Shown: positions 41,443-50,480, counted from the first letter of the stretch. The stretch: 64,000 nt of DNA from SZUA-545 sp050297855 (GCA_050297855.1 JBNKTC010000020.1:248001-312000); one strand, 5' to 3'. Numbers and translations: made by a program. Notes: generated by a model not told the origin, from the letters alone.

Positions 41443-43503
41443 ATGGAAAAACATGTAAATGAGCTGAATCCATCGCAAAAAGAGGCGGTCGAGACGATCG
41501 ACGGCCCCTTGTTGATCCTGGCCGGTGCCGGGACCGGGAAGACCAAGACGATCACTACGCGCCTGGCCTACCTGATCTCCCTCGGCATCGACCCGGCCAA
41601 TACCCTGACGCTCACCTTCACCAATAAAGCGGCAACGGAGATGCGCGAACGGGCCCTCATGATGATCCGGGACTACACCTACCCGCCCAAGCTCTTTACC
41701 TTCCATAAGTTCGGTCTCTATTTTCTTAAATTCCATATCGACCGCCTCGGGCGCAAAAACTCCTTTGTGATCATCGATACCGATGACAAAAAACGGATCC
41801 TGAAGCAGTTCGAGCCCAAGACCAACATCAAACAGGTCGCCAACGAGATCTCCCACTACAAAAACTCCCTCATCTCCCCCGAAACGGCCATGGAAAAAGT
41901 CGCCGACATCGAAGGAGACCAGGGGAAAAAGTATAAAGAGATCGCCCAGATCTATGAAAAATACGAAAACTACCTCCACGCCAACAACCTGGTCGACTTC
42001 GACGACCTGCTGGCCCTGACCTACAAGATCCTCGACAACGACCCCGAGCTGTGCGAACAGGTGAGCCGCCAGTACCAGTACATCATGGTGGACGAGTACC
42101 AGGATACCAACGAACTGCAGTACAACATCCTCAAAAAGCTGTGCGCCACCCACTCCAACCTCTGCGTCGTGGGGGATGACGATCAGAGTATCTACGGCTG
42201 GCGCGGGGCGAATGTCAAAAACATCCTCGAGTTCGCCGGCAACTTCGACAACACGGTCACGATCAAACTCGAAGACAACTACCGCTCCACCTCCCAGATC
42301 CTCAATGCCGCCAACGAACTGATCTCCCACAACCGTACCCGCCATGAGAAGAGCCTCAACAGCACCAAAGGAGACGGCAAGGAGATCAGCCTGATCGAAT
42401 CGGCCAACGAAGCGGACGAAGCGACGGAGATCGGCGAACGGATCCGCAAGCTGATCGATTCGGGTATCAGCGCGAAAGATATCTGCGTCCTTTTCCGTAT
42501 CAACGCCCTGTCGCGTTCTTTGGAGGAGGGATTTACCAAGGCCCAGATCCCCTTCAAACTGGTCGACTCGATCCGTTTCTACGAACGGGCGGAGATCAAG
42601 GATGTCATCTCCTACCTGCGCCTGATCACCAACTCCACCGACGACTTCTCCCTCAAACGGGTCGTCAACAAACCCAAACGGGGGATCGGGAAGACCTCCG
42701 TGGACAAACTCGAAGCCCACGCCGACAGCCTCAAAAAACCGATCTTTACGCTGCTGGAAGAGTCCACCCCCGAAGAGCTCGCCGCCATCACCAGCAAAAA
42801 AGCGGCCCAGACGCTGAAGGATTTCGTCCATACGATCAACGAGCTCAAGGAGAAGATCACCGAATCCTCCTACAGCTTTATCGACGCCTTCGAACAGGCC
42901 GTGGGCATCCGCAAGATGTATATCGAGAGCGACGAAGTGGAACGGGTGCTCAATATCGACGAGTTCTACGGTCTGCTGCGGGACTTCTCCAAGCAGAACC
43001 CCGACGACACGATCGAAAACTTCCTCCACGATATTGCCCTCTCCTCCGAAGCCGACTCCATCGACGGCGAGTCCATCTCCATGATGAGTATCCACGCCGC
43101 CAAGGGGCTGGAGTTCGACCACGTCTTTATCATCGGGATGGAGGACGGCTACTTCCCGCTGCTGGGCGACGGCAACGACATGGAAGAGGAGCGCCGCCTG
43201 GGGTACGTCGCCTTCACCCGGGCCAAACACGACCTGACACTCAGCTATGTCAAAAGCCGATTCTTCCGCGGCAAGCGGGACTTTATGAACAAGAGCCGAT
43301 TCCTCAGCGAGTCGGGCGTCATCAAAGGCTCGTTGAAACTCGACGGCGGCCAGCCCTATAAAAAGGGTGACCTGGTCAAGCACAAGATCTTCGGCATGGG
43401 CCGGGTCGTCGGCGTAAGCAAAGTCGGCAAAGAGTTCAAACTGGGCATCAACTTCGGAGGCAGCAAGCGCGACATCCTCGCCAGCTTCGTGGAGCGAATA
43501 TAG
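41443..43503 (+). CDS. UvrD/PcrA-type ATP-dependent DNA helicase
   Basis: A 686-residue SF1 helicase that unwinds DNA 3'-5', with roles in repair and replication restart. AGAGTGKT at residues 27-34 is Walker A, DEYQDTN from D217 the Walker B, and DDDQSIYGWRGA, NYRST and VAFTRAKHDL are further SF1 motifs (III, IV, VI). The C-terminus carries the small VSKVGKEFKLGINFGG Tudor-like element seen in PcrA. The gene corresponds to Cj1101. The frame ends inside the left arm of the inverted-repeat element. Confidence 0.93.
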   Translation: MEKHVNELNPSQKEAVETIDGPLLILAGAGTGKTKTITTRLAYLISLGIDPANTLTLTFTNKAATEMRERALMMIRDYTYPPKLFTFHKFGLYFLKFHIDRLGRKNSFVIIDTDDKKRILKQFEPKTNIKQVANEISHYKNSLISPETAMEKVADIEGDQGKKYKEIAQIYEKYENYLHANNLVDFDDLLALTYKILDNDPELCEQVSRQYQYIMVDEYQDTNELQYNILKKLCATHSNLCVVGDDDQSIYGWRGANVKNILEFAGNFDNTVTIKLEDNYRSTSQILNAANELISHNRTRHEKSLNSTKGDGKEISLIESANEADEATEIGERIRKLIDSGISAKDICVLFRINALSRSLEEGFTKAQIPFKLVDSIRFYERAEIKDVISYLRLITNSTDDFSLKRVVNKPKRGIGKTSVDKLEAHADSLKKPIFTLLEESTPEELAAITSKKAAQTLKDFVHTINELKEKITESSYSFIDAFEQAVGIRKMYIESDEVERVLNIDEFYGLLRDFSKQNPDDTIENFLHDIALSSEADSIDGESISMMSIHAAKGLEFDHVFIIGMEDGYFPLLGDGNDMEEERRLGYVAFTRAKHDLTLSYVKSRFFRGKRDFMNKSRFLSESGVIKGSLKLDGGQPYKKGDLVKHKIFGMGRVVGVSKVGKEFKLGINFGGSKRDILASFVERI

Positions 43504-43771
43504 TCCCTTGCCTCCTGCAGAATGTATGGATTCTGTGATTTAAAAAGTGACCAGTTACGAAGCAATCTATTGCAGGTGCAGTTATTCTGCATCAAAGTAG
43601 ATTAATGAAGTAAATGGTTATTTTTTAAATCACCCGAAGGGAAATCATAGAGAGAACACATTACGTCGTTAGATTTTATTGACTTACAATAAGTAAATCT
43701 GCAAAAATCCGCCTCGTACTGTCTCCTCTCTATGGTTTCAGAACCCAACATTCTGCAGGAGGCAAGGGACT
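43502..43771. mobile_element. 270-bp inverted-repeat element (MITE-like)
   Basis: The 24 bases at 43502-43525 are the perfect reverse complement of 43748-43771; the match continues with small changes to about 43535 and 43738. Nested inside are GTGATTTAAAAA (43535-43546) against TTTTTAAATCAC (43622-43633), CATAGAGAG (43646-43654) against CTCTCTATG (43726-43734), and AGATTT..ACTT against AAGT.AAATCT (43671-43700). The left arm begins within the uvrD stop and the right arm ends at the truB TTG. The stretch holds no recognised gene. A non-autonomous mobile element or an intergenic palindromic repeat is the best guess; no target duplication was found. Confidence 0.5.
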
Positions 43772-44592
43772 TGAACCGACTTTTCGTGGCATACAAGCCG
43801 CCCTTTATCAGTTCCAACTGGTTTCTGGGGCGGCTGAAAAAGAAGTACGGGACCAAAAAGGGGGGCTTTAGCGGCACCCTGGACCCCACCGCCAAAGGGG
43901 TGCTGGTCATCGCGTTCGGCAAATATACGCGGCTTTTCCGCTTCCTGGCCAAAGCACCCAAGACCTACCGCACGACACTCTGGCTGGGAGCCGTCAGCGA
44001 AGGGCTCGACGTGGAACATGTCAAAGAAGTCAACGACGTCCCGGAACTGGACGAAGCGGACGTCCGCCGGGAGATCGGGGCCCTGACGGCCATCACCTCC
44101 CAGATCCCGCCCAAGTTCTCCGCCAAATGGGTCGACGGCAAGCGTGCCTATGACCTGGCCCGAAAAGGTGAGGAGGTGGAGCTGAAGCCGATGGACGTCA
44201 CGATCTACGAGACGCATTTCGTCGCCTACTGCCACCCCTTTATCACCTTCGAGGCAACGGTGAGCGAAGGGACCTATATCCGAACGCTGGGCGAGACCCT
44301 GGCCAAAAACCTCGGCAGCTACGGGATCCTCAGCTCCCTGGAACGGCTGCGGGAGGGGCCCTTCGTCTACGAAAACGAAAAGGCCCTCGATATACGCAGA
44401 TATATCGACCTGCCCGCCAACACCTTCCTGGGCGACCCGGAGGATATGGAACTGGGGAGAAAACTCTCCCTGGACGATTTTGCGGTAAAAGCCGACGGCA
44501 CCTATAAAGTGTGCCAAGATGATACAATTTCGATCATAGAGATAGAAGACGGCAAAGTCGGCTATGTGATCAACCGGATGGAGATAGAATGA
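43771..44592 (+). CDS. truB: tRNA pseudouridine-55 synthase
   Basis: Makes pseudouridine 55 in the T-loop of tRNAs. The 273-residue protein reads MNRLFVAYKPPFISSN, has KKGGFSGTLDPTAKGVL with catalytic D38, and YIRTLGETLA near the middle. Start is TTG 43771, nine bases after AGGAGG; the frame extends further upstream but homology begins here. The AGGAGG lies within the right arm of the inverted-repeat element, so that element may supply or control its translation. It overlaps ispE by 4 bases. Confidence 0.93.
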   Translation: MNRLFVAYKPPFISSNWFLGRLKKKYGTKKGGFSGTLDPTAKGVLVIAFGKYTRLFRFLAKAPKTYRTTLWLGAVSEGLDVEHVKEVNDVPELDEADVRREIGALTAITSQIPPKFSAKWVDGKRAYDLARKGEEVELKPMDVTIYETHFVAYCHPFITFEATVSEGTYIRTLGETLAKNLGSYGILSSLERLREGPFVYENEKALDIRRYIDLPANTFLGDPEDMELGRKLSLDDFAVKADGTYKVCQDDTISIIEIEDGKVGYVINRMEIE

Positions 44593-45380
44593 GCGACGTC
44601 AAGAAGATGCTCGAAAAGGCCTGCGCCAAGGTCAATATTTTTTTAAAGATCACGGGATACAAAGAGGGGTATCACCTCATCAGCTCCCGTTTTATGCTCG
44701 TGGAGTCCCTGCACGACCTGATGTGGTTTGAACCGAGCAGTGGCCGCTTCGATATCGTCGGGGATTTCGACTGTGAACTGGAACAGAATACGATCTACAA
44801 GGCGTACAAAGCCCTGATCCACCACTACCCCAAAAAAGAGATCCTCGAATTTGCCAAAGCCCACAAGGTGGTCGTCTATAAAAACATCCCCGCTTTCGCA
44901 GGCCTGGGGGGCGGTAGCTCCAATGCCGCCACTTTTTTGAAGATGATGAACAAGGCCGTCGATCTGGGGCTTACAAACGAGGAACTGATGAAAGTCGGTC
45001 AGGACGTCGGGGCGGATGTCCCCTTTTTCCTCAGCGGCTGCAAAAGCGCCAACGTCAGCGGCTTCGGCGAGATCATCGAACCCTTCGACGAGGAGCCCCT
45101 GCCCCTTAAGCTCAAGACTCCCGAGGCGATCCAGTGCTCCACGGTCGGCGTCTACAAGACTTTCCGCAAACACTTCGCCGGCACCATGGAGGCTAATGCC
45201 GAAGCGGCCAAAGAGCTGGAGGGGATGACAAGCCGGGATATCCTGGAAAAATACAAACCGGAGTTTCTCAACGACCTCTTCCCCGCCGCACTCAAACTCT
45301 GCCCGGACCTCTACGAATACAAGCAGGAGAGCTGGTTTTTCAGCGGCAGCGGCAGCACGTTTTTCAAGGTGGATGCATGA
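44589..45380 (+). CDS. ispE: 4-diphosphocytidyl-2-C-methyl-D-erythritol kinase
   Basis: Phosphorylates CDP-ME in the MEP route to isoprenoids. The 263-residue GHMP kinase has AKVNIFLKITGYKEGYH at the N-terminus, PAFAGLGGGSSNAA at 101-114 (ATP loop) and QDVGADVPFFLSG with the catalytic aspartate. In C. jejuni csrA sits between truB and ispE; here truB joins ispE directly through an ATGA overlap. The stop overlaps smpB. Confidence 0.93.
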   Translation: MSDVKKMLEKACAKVNIFLKITGYKEGYHLISSRFMLVESLHDLMWFEPSSGRFDIVGDFDCELEQNTIYKAYKALIHHYPKKEILEFAKAHKVVVYKNIPAFAGLGGGSSNAATFLKMMNKAVDLGLTNEELMKVGQDVGADVPFFLSGCKSANVSGFGEIIEPFDEEPLPLKLKTPEAIQCSTVGVYKTFRKHFAGTMEANAEAAKELEGMTSRDILEKYKPEFLNDLFPAALKLCPDLYEYKQESWFFSGSGSTFFKVDA

Positions 45381-45832
45381 AACTGATCGTCAATAACAAA
45401 AAGGCGTTCCACGACTACGAGATTTTAGAGCGCTACGAAGCGGGCCTCGAGCTGGTGGGCAGCGAGGTCAAATCCCTGCGCCTGGGGAAGGCGGCCTTAA
45501 AGGAGAGTTTCGTACGGATCATCAAAGGCGAAGCGTGGGTCTTCGGCATGCACATCGGCCACCTTCCGACCGTGGACAAACACTACGCCCCGGAGGAGAA
45601 GCGTTCCCGCCGCCTGCTCCTGCACAAAAAAGAGATCCGGAAGCTGGAGGAGAAGGTGAAGCTCGAAGGGCTCTCCATCATCCCCCTGAAGCTCTATTTC
45701 AACAAAAAGAACATCGCCAAACTGGAGATCGGCCTGGCACGCGGTCTTAAAAAATACGACAAGCGCGAGGTGATGAAGAAAAAAGACGCCGACCGCAAGA
45801 TGAAACAGGCGATCAAAGAGTACAACAGCTAG
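45377..45832 (+). CDS. smpB: SsrA-binding protein SmpB
   Basis: Binds tmRNA and brings it to stalled ribosomes. The 151-residue protein has NNKKAFHDYEILERYEAGLELVGSEVKSLR, the SmpB core, and LYFNKKNIAKLEIGLARGLKKYDKRE with a basic C-terminal tail (DADRKMKQAIKEY). No ssrA gene is seen in the window. Confidence 0.96.
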   Translation: MKLIVNNKKAFHDYEILERYEAGLELVGSEVKSLRLGKAALKESFVRIIKGEAWVFGMHIGHLPTVDKHYAPEEKRSRRLLLHKKEIRKLEEKVKLEGLSIIPLKLYFNKKNIAKLEIGLARGLKKYDKREVMKKKDADRKMKQAIKEYNS

Positions 45833-45862
45833 CAGCTTTTTTTAAAAGACCGTCTTAGCCCC

Positions 45863-47644
45863 TCACGCCATGCAGCAGTGGCTGACCAGCGAGGCGTAGA
45901 CGGTACTGTCGGGGGATTTTTTGGCAACTTTTTTCATCCCCGCCATCTGGGAGGAGAGGCAATCCTCGTCCACCTTCGCCTCTGCCAGCGTCCTAAAGTC
46001 GACCACCAGCGTCGCAGCAGAGACTGTCAGAAGGGGAAAACGGCTCGTATTCCCCTCCCGGTCCACCGACTCGATGTAGCCGTTTTGCTGGTCGTCCGGG
46101 TTATAAAAACTCTCCACATCCTTGGCAAAACGGCGCACCGCCGCATCGATATCCTCCGCTACCGCATCGAAATCATGCCGCTCATCCAACAGACACCCCA
46201 TAAAAAAATCGTCCCCGCCGATGTGGCCGACGAAGTAGTTGGATTTTTTGAACTTCTTGCGCAGGATGTCGGAAAAGAGCAGGATCGCCCGGTCCCCGTT
46301 TCGGAAACCGTAGGTGTCGTTAAAGGGCTTGAAATTATCAAAATCGAAATAGGTAAAGAGCGCCCGCCCTTCGCGGTTTTCGATCATGCGGAGGATAAAC
46401 TCCTCGACGTTGCGGTTTCCCGGAAGCTTGGAGAGGGGGTTCTGGTTGCGCGCGTCCATGATGTTGCGGTTGCTCAGGTAATCCAGGATATCCCGTGCAT
46501 CGATAAAGCCGTAGTACTCAAAGTTTTTGGTAATAATAACCCCGTCGGCGCGGTTGTTAAAGGAGAAGGCCTTGATGATCCGGGAGATATCGGTGTGGAT
46601 CTCGACGCTGCTGCAGCGGGTGATAAAATCCTCGATCTTCTCCTCGAGCTTCTTGTTCACCAGCAGCGAACTGCCGAAGGGGTTGTAGATATATTTGCGC
46701 AGGGTCTTCTCCCGCAGGAGCCCCACGGGCCGGTTGAGATCGTCCACGACGACGAGATAGGAGTAGTTGGAGTTTTTAAAGATCTCGAAGATCTCCTCCA
46801 TCGTCGTCCCCAGGCTCACCCGGTCGATCGCCTTGAGGTATTTTTTGATCGTGTTCTTCTCATCCTTGGTACGCTTGTCGTTCTTGGCCAGCTCCTTGAC
46901 GTTCTCATACTGCTCCTTAAGGCGCGCTGTCTCCACGACCGGCCGCGCGATATAGTACCCCTGCACGCAGTCGCAGCCGATCTCTTTGCACATGAAGTAC
47001 TCCTCCTTGGTCTCCACCCCCTCGGCGATGATGATGGCCCCGATGGAGTGTGCGATGTTGATGATGTTGGTGATAAAGAGCCGTTTCTTGGAGTCCTTGA
47101 AGATATCGGTGATAAAGAAGCGGTCGATCTTGATGTAGTTGGGTTCGGAGTGGTAGAGGAGTTTGAGCCCCGAGAAGCCCGTGCCGAAATCGTCCAGGGC
47201 GATCTGGTACCCCTGCTGCTGGTAGAGGTTGAAGATACTCTGGGTCTCCAGCAGCGATTTAAACTCGTGCTTTTCGGAGATCTCGAAGGTGAAGATGTTT
47301 TTCGGAAGCCCCATCGTCTCGAGGATCTTGGAGGTCTCGCCCACCTTGTAATCATACATCTCCAGCAGGCGGTTGTCGATATTGTAAAAGAGCCGCGCAT
47401 GCTCGTCAAATCCCGCATCGACGAACTTTTTAAGCGCCTTTTCCCTCAGCAGCAGGTCCAGTTTATGCAGCACCTGGTCCCGGTAGGCGCGGTTAAAAAA
47501 ATCCTGGATCGAATCAAACCCCGCCTGTTCGTAGCTGCGCAGCAGCGCCTCATAGGCGATCACCCTTCCGGTATTGATATTGACAATCGGCTGAAAAGCG
47601 TAGTCGATACGCCCGACGATCCCGATCCAGTTTTCTATCGGCAT
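45863..47644 (-). CDS. EAL - CBS - GGDEF protein (c-di-GMP phosphodiesterase)
   Basis: A 593-residue cytoplasmic protein. The EAL domain (about residues 10-240) has EALLR from E32, DDFGTG and EGVET, so it is probably an active c-di-GMP phosphodiesterase. Two CBS repeats (about 265-385; YSYLVVVDD and ADGVIITK) may bind adenine nucleotides. The C-terminal GGDEF-type domain begins ..NRNVEEFIL and has GGDDFF in place of GGDEF, so its cyclase activity is uncertain. Domain order EAL first is less common. Divergent from the soluble kinase at 47814. Confidence 0.88.
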   Translation of the reverse strand: MPIENWIGIVGRIDYAFQPIVNINTGRVIAYEALLRSYEQAGFDSIQDFFNRAYRDQVLHKLDLLLREKALKKFVDAGFDEHARLFYNIDNRLLEMYDYKVGETSKILETMGLPKNIFTFEISEKHEFKSLLETQSIFNLYQQQGYQIALDDFGTGFSGLKLLYHSEPNYIKIDRFFITDIFKDSKKRLFITNIINIAHSIGAIIIAEGVETKEEYFMCKEIGCDCVQGYYIARPVVETARLKEQYENVKELAKNDKRTKDEKNTIKKYLKAIDRVSLGTTMEEIFEIFKNSNYSYLVVVDDLNRPVGLLREKTLRKYIYNPFGSSLLVNKKLEEKIEDFITRCSSVEIHTDISRIIKAFSFNNRADGVIITKNFEYYGFIDARDILDYLSNRNIMDARNQNPLSKLPGNRNVEEFILRMIENREGRALFTYFDFDNFKPFNDTYGFRNGDRAILLFSDILRKKFKKSNYFVGHIGGDDFFMGCLLDERHDFDAVAEDIDAAVRRFAKDVESFYNPDDQQNGYIESVDREGNTSRFPLLTVSAATLVVDFRTLAEAKVDEDCLSSQMAGMKKVAKKSPDSTVYASLVSHCCMA

Positions 47645-47813
47645 GGGTGCTCCATCTTCTATAAAGTTGGTGGGATTGTAGACTGTGACGGTTACGGGGC
47701 AATGACAAAATCCGCGAAAATCCCGGTAGTCATCGCTTTGTCACAGAACTGTCCTACGATTTCACTCCTGCGGATCACGCATTTCGCACCAAACCAGAGA
47801 CAAACGGAGTACC

Positions 47814-48956
47814 ATGGGTATGTCATTAAACACCACCGTCAAAGCGCTGGTCAAAGAGCACACGGCTCCCATCCTCCTGATCGACCCCCTCACGCGACAG
47901 GGCATCTATGCCAACAAACGGGCCCAGAAGCTCTTCGGGAAAAAAGCCCTGCGGGATACGGCCGCCCTCTTCCCCGATGCGGAGCGGTTTAAAAAACATA
48001 TCGCCAAAGCACTCAAAAGCCGCCACCATCACTTCAAGATCGAGACCTGCTTCCCCGGCGTCGCCGTGGCCCGGATCGACACCTCTGTCATCCTGGCCGA
48101 CCGGATCAAGATGATGCTGCTGGTTTTTACCGACATCACCAAAAATACCCTGGCGGCCAAAAGCATCAAAAAAAAACAGGACATGCTCAGCGAACTCAAC
48201 CGCGAACTGGCACGGCGCATCGAAGCCGAAACGACCCTGCGCGCCTCCCAGGACGCCCTCCTGATCCAGCACTCCAAAATGGCGGCCATGGGGGAGATGA
48301 TGGATGCCGTCGCCCACCAGTGGAAACAGCCCCTTAACGCCCTCTCCTTTTATGCGGGCACCCTGAAAGAGGACTTCCGCGAGGGTGCGGTCGACGCCGC
48401 GTACGTGGACGAGGTAAGCACCAAGATGACCCACCAGATCGACCACCTGGTGGCAACGCTCAACGCTTTCCGAAACTTCTACCGCCACGATACGACACAG
48501 AAAAACTTCTCCCTGGGCACGATGGTCCGGGACGTCCTACTCCTGATGAAAGACGAACTGATGCACAACAGCATCACCGTGACCGTCGACATCCCCGAGA
48601 CCTTCACCCTGTTCGGGATCGAAAACGAGTTCAAGCATATTCTCATCAGCCTGCTGAACAACACCAAAGAGGCCTTTGCGGAACAGGATAGCGCCGAACG
48701 GAACATCACCGTCAGCGCCCATGATAAGGGTGGAATGATCTCGCTGTGTATCGAAGACAATGCGGGGGGCATCCCCGACGCACTACTCCCCCGCATCTTC
48801 GAACCGGGCGTTACGACCAAGGGGGAACAAAACGGTACGGGTACGGGCCTCCACCTCTGCAAGCGGATCGCCGACAAACACAACGCCACGATCCAGGTGA
48901 CAAACGTTCCCGGCGGCGCCCGTTTCTGCATTACCGTTCCCCCTGTCACCCCCTGA
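47814..48956 (+). CDS. Soluble histidine kinase with PAS domain (orphan)
   Basis: A 380-residue cytoplasmic kinase with no membrane segment. A PAS-like domain (about 10-130; ILLIDPLTRQGIYANKRAQ) is followed by a coiled coil, the dimerisation helix with HQWKQP at 168-173, and the ATPase domain (LLNNTKEAF, DNAGGIP, FEPGVTTKG, GTGTGLHLCK). Lack of membrane segments points to an internal cue such as redox state. ATG 47814 is used, four bases after GGAG. No regulator gene adjoins it; the EAL-GGDEF protein is divergent and could be functionally linked. Confidence 0.85.
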   Translation: MGMSLNTTVKALVKEHTAPILLIDPLTRQGIYANKRAQKLFGKKALRDTAALFPDAERFKKHIAKALKSRHHHFKIETCFPGVAVARIDTSVILADRIKMMLLVFTDITKNTLAAKSIKKKQDMLSELNRELARRIEAETTLRASQDALLIQHSKMAAMGEMMDAVAHQWKQPLNALSFYAGTLKEDFREGAVDAAYVDEVSTKMTHQIDHLVATLNAFRNFYRHDTTQKNFSLGTMVRDVLLLMKDELMHNSITVTVDIPETFTLFGIENEFKHILISLLNNTKEAFAEQDSAERNITVSAHDKGGMISLCIEDNAGGIPDALLPRIFEPGVTTKGEQNGTGTGLHLCKRIADKHNATIQVTNVPGGARFCITVPPVTP

Positions 48957-49014
48957 AAATTCTTCAAATTTAAGAAATATTTTAGCTGCAAACGGTTCCG
49001 AAAGGAGTATGATT

Positions 49015-50037
49015 TTGCGCAATTTTCACATCACACAAGGCGTGGCACACGTGATCAACTTTTCTGTCAAGGGATACAATCTCAAACCGTTTACCCTCGA
49101 AGCCAAATACGAGATGGACCACTATCTCCGGTTTGTTACGACGGAGATCAGCGACTACACTTTCGCATCCAACTATATCTGGCTCAGTAATGCCAGCGGC
49201 TTTTACGGGATTATCAACAACTGCTTTTCCCTTTTTATCCTGCAGGCGGACCAGCTAACGATGCTGCTCCCGCCCATCGGGGAAAAACGTTTCATCAACG
49301 ACGCCATTATCCAGTGCTTCGAGATCATGAACTCGCTCAACAAGGACCACACCGCCAGCCGGATCGATTATGTATGCGAATCGCTGCTGAGTGATTTCGT
49401 CAACTACCTCGAAGAGGGTACCGAGATCTTCGAGATCCTTGAGAACTACGTCGTGGAAAAACGGCTCGTGGACTATGTCTACAATACGGAAGATCTCATC
49501 AACCTCTCCGGCAGCGCCTACCATGCCAAACGGAATGAAATCAACAAGTTCAAAAAGATCTACCCCGATGCCGAAGTGGAGATCCTCGACCCCAAACTGC
49601 ACAAAGACGCCTGCATGGGCCTTTTCCACAAATGGACGGCATCCAGGATGCAGTACATGCCCAAAGAGGACAGTGAACGGTTTATGGACGGGATCAGCTA
49701 TGAACGTTTTGCCCTGAAGCGGATGTTCGCGTTCTATGATGAACTGGGACTGTTCGGGATCATCCTGAAAATTAACGACGAGTTCTCAGGCTTTACGATC
49801 GGGGAGAAGCTGAGCGACCATACCGCCAGCATCATCGTCGAGAAGACGGACTTCGAGATCCTGGGTTCGGCCCAGTTTATCTTCCGGGAGTTCTGCAAAG
49901 CCCTCCACACGGAATACGGCAGCCGCTTCATCAACGTCGGCGACGATATGGGCTTTGAAAACCTCAAAAAGGTCAAGATGTCCTACCGCCCGACCAGGCT
50001 GGTCCCCAAATACACCATCTACCAGAAGATCGGCTGA
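49015..50037 (+). CDS. DUF2156 / phosphatidylglycerol lysyltransferase C-terminal domain protein
   Basis: A 340-residue protein built of tandem GNAT-like folds, as in the catalytic part of aminoacyl-phosphatidylglycerol synthases. The SGSAYHAKRNEINKFKK segment matches the ..G..YH.KRN.INKF.. hallmark. No membrane domain is present, so it is a soluble stand-alone version whose acceptor and donor are unknown. AAAGGAG ends at 49007, only one base before the ATG at 49009 but seven before the TTG at 49015, so I prefer TTG. The stop overlaps the next start (TGATG). Confidence 0.8.
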   Translation: MRNFHITQGVAHVINFSVKGYNLKPFTLEAKYEMDHYLRFVTTEISDYTFASNYIWLSNASGFYGIINNCFSLFILQADQLTMLLPPIGEKRFINDAIIQCFEIMNSLNKDHTASRIDYVCESLLSDFVNYLEEGTEIFEILENYVVEKRLVDYVYNTEDLINLSGSAYHAKRNEINKFKKIYPDAEVEILDPKLHKDACMGLFHKWTASRMQYMPKEDSERFMDGISYERFALKRMFAFYDELGLFGIILKINDEFSGFTIGEKLSDHTASIIVEKTDFEILGSAQFIFREFCKALHTEYGSRFINVGDDMGFENLKKVKMSYRPTRLVPKYTIYQKIG

Positions 50038-50480
50038 TGGGAACGATCAGGAAAATCGGGCCCGAGCACATCCAGGAGCTCTGCGCCCTGGAGACGGAAC
50101 TTTTTGACGCGGAGGATTTTCCCCTTTCCCGGCGCAATTTCGCCTACCATATCAAAAAGGGGAATATCCTTTTGGGTGCTTTCGAAGGGGAGGTGCTGGC
50201 GGGGTATGTCCTGCTCTTTACCTACGCCAAAAGTGCGCGTCTCTACTCCATCGGCGTCCATCCCCGGTTCCGAGGCAGGAGAATCGGGATCGCCCTGCTC
50301 GAACGGACTGTCGAGATCGCCCGAGGTATGCACAAAGTGCACCTGAGCCTCGAGGTCCGCACTGACAATACGGCAGCACTCCGGCTCTACCAAAGGAGTG
50401 GATTTACACCCGTCCGAAAACTTCGGGCCTACTACCCGGACCAAGCAGACGGGATTAAAATGCGCCTTCTGCTACAATAG
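50037..50480 (+). CDS. GNAT N-acetyltransferase (RimI-like)
   Basis: A 147-residue acetyltransferase. Acetyl-CoA binding shows as IGVHPRFRGRRIGIALLE, and SLEVRTDNTAALRLYQRSGFTPVRKLRAYYPDQADGIKMRL matches the C-terminal half of RimI, which acetylates ribosomal protein S18. RimI or another protein N-terminal acetyltransferase is likely. It is coupled to the DUF2156-type gene by a TGATG overlap. Confidence 0.8.
   Translation: MGTIRKIGPEHIQELCALETELFDAEDFPLSRRNFAYHIKKGNILLGAFEGEVLAGYVLLFTYAKSARLYSIGVHPRFRGRRIGIALLERTVEIARGMHKVHLSLEVRTDNTAALRLYQRSGFTPVRKLRAYYPDQADGIKMRLLLQ
50473..50478 (+). promoter_or_regulatory. Candidate -10 of the first SulP gene
   Basis: TACAAT at 50473-50478 with TGC upstream, inside the last codons of the RimI-like gene and 31 bases before the SulP start. 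Confidence 0.4.

Noticed and set aside
41425..43383. 652-codon minus-strand frame across uvrD
   Set aside because: Shadow of the helicase gene; valine- and aspartate-rich translation typical of reversed coding sequence.
45878..47992. 704-codon plus-strand frame across the EAL-GGDEF gene
   Set aside because: Shadow of the minus-strand gene, which has clear EAL and CBS motifs; the shadow has none.
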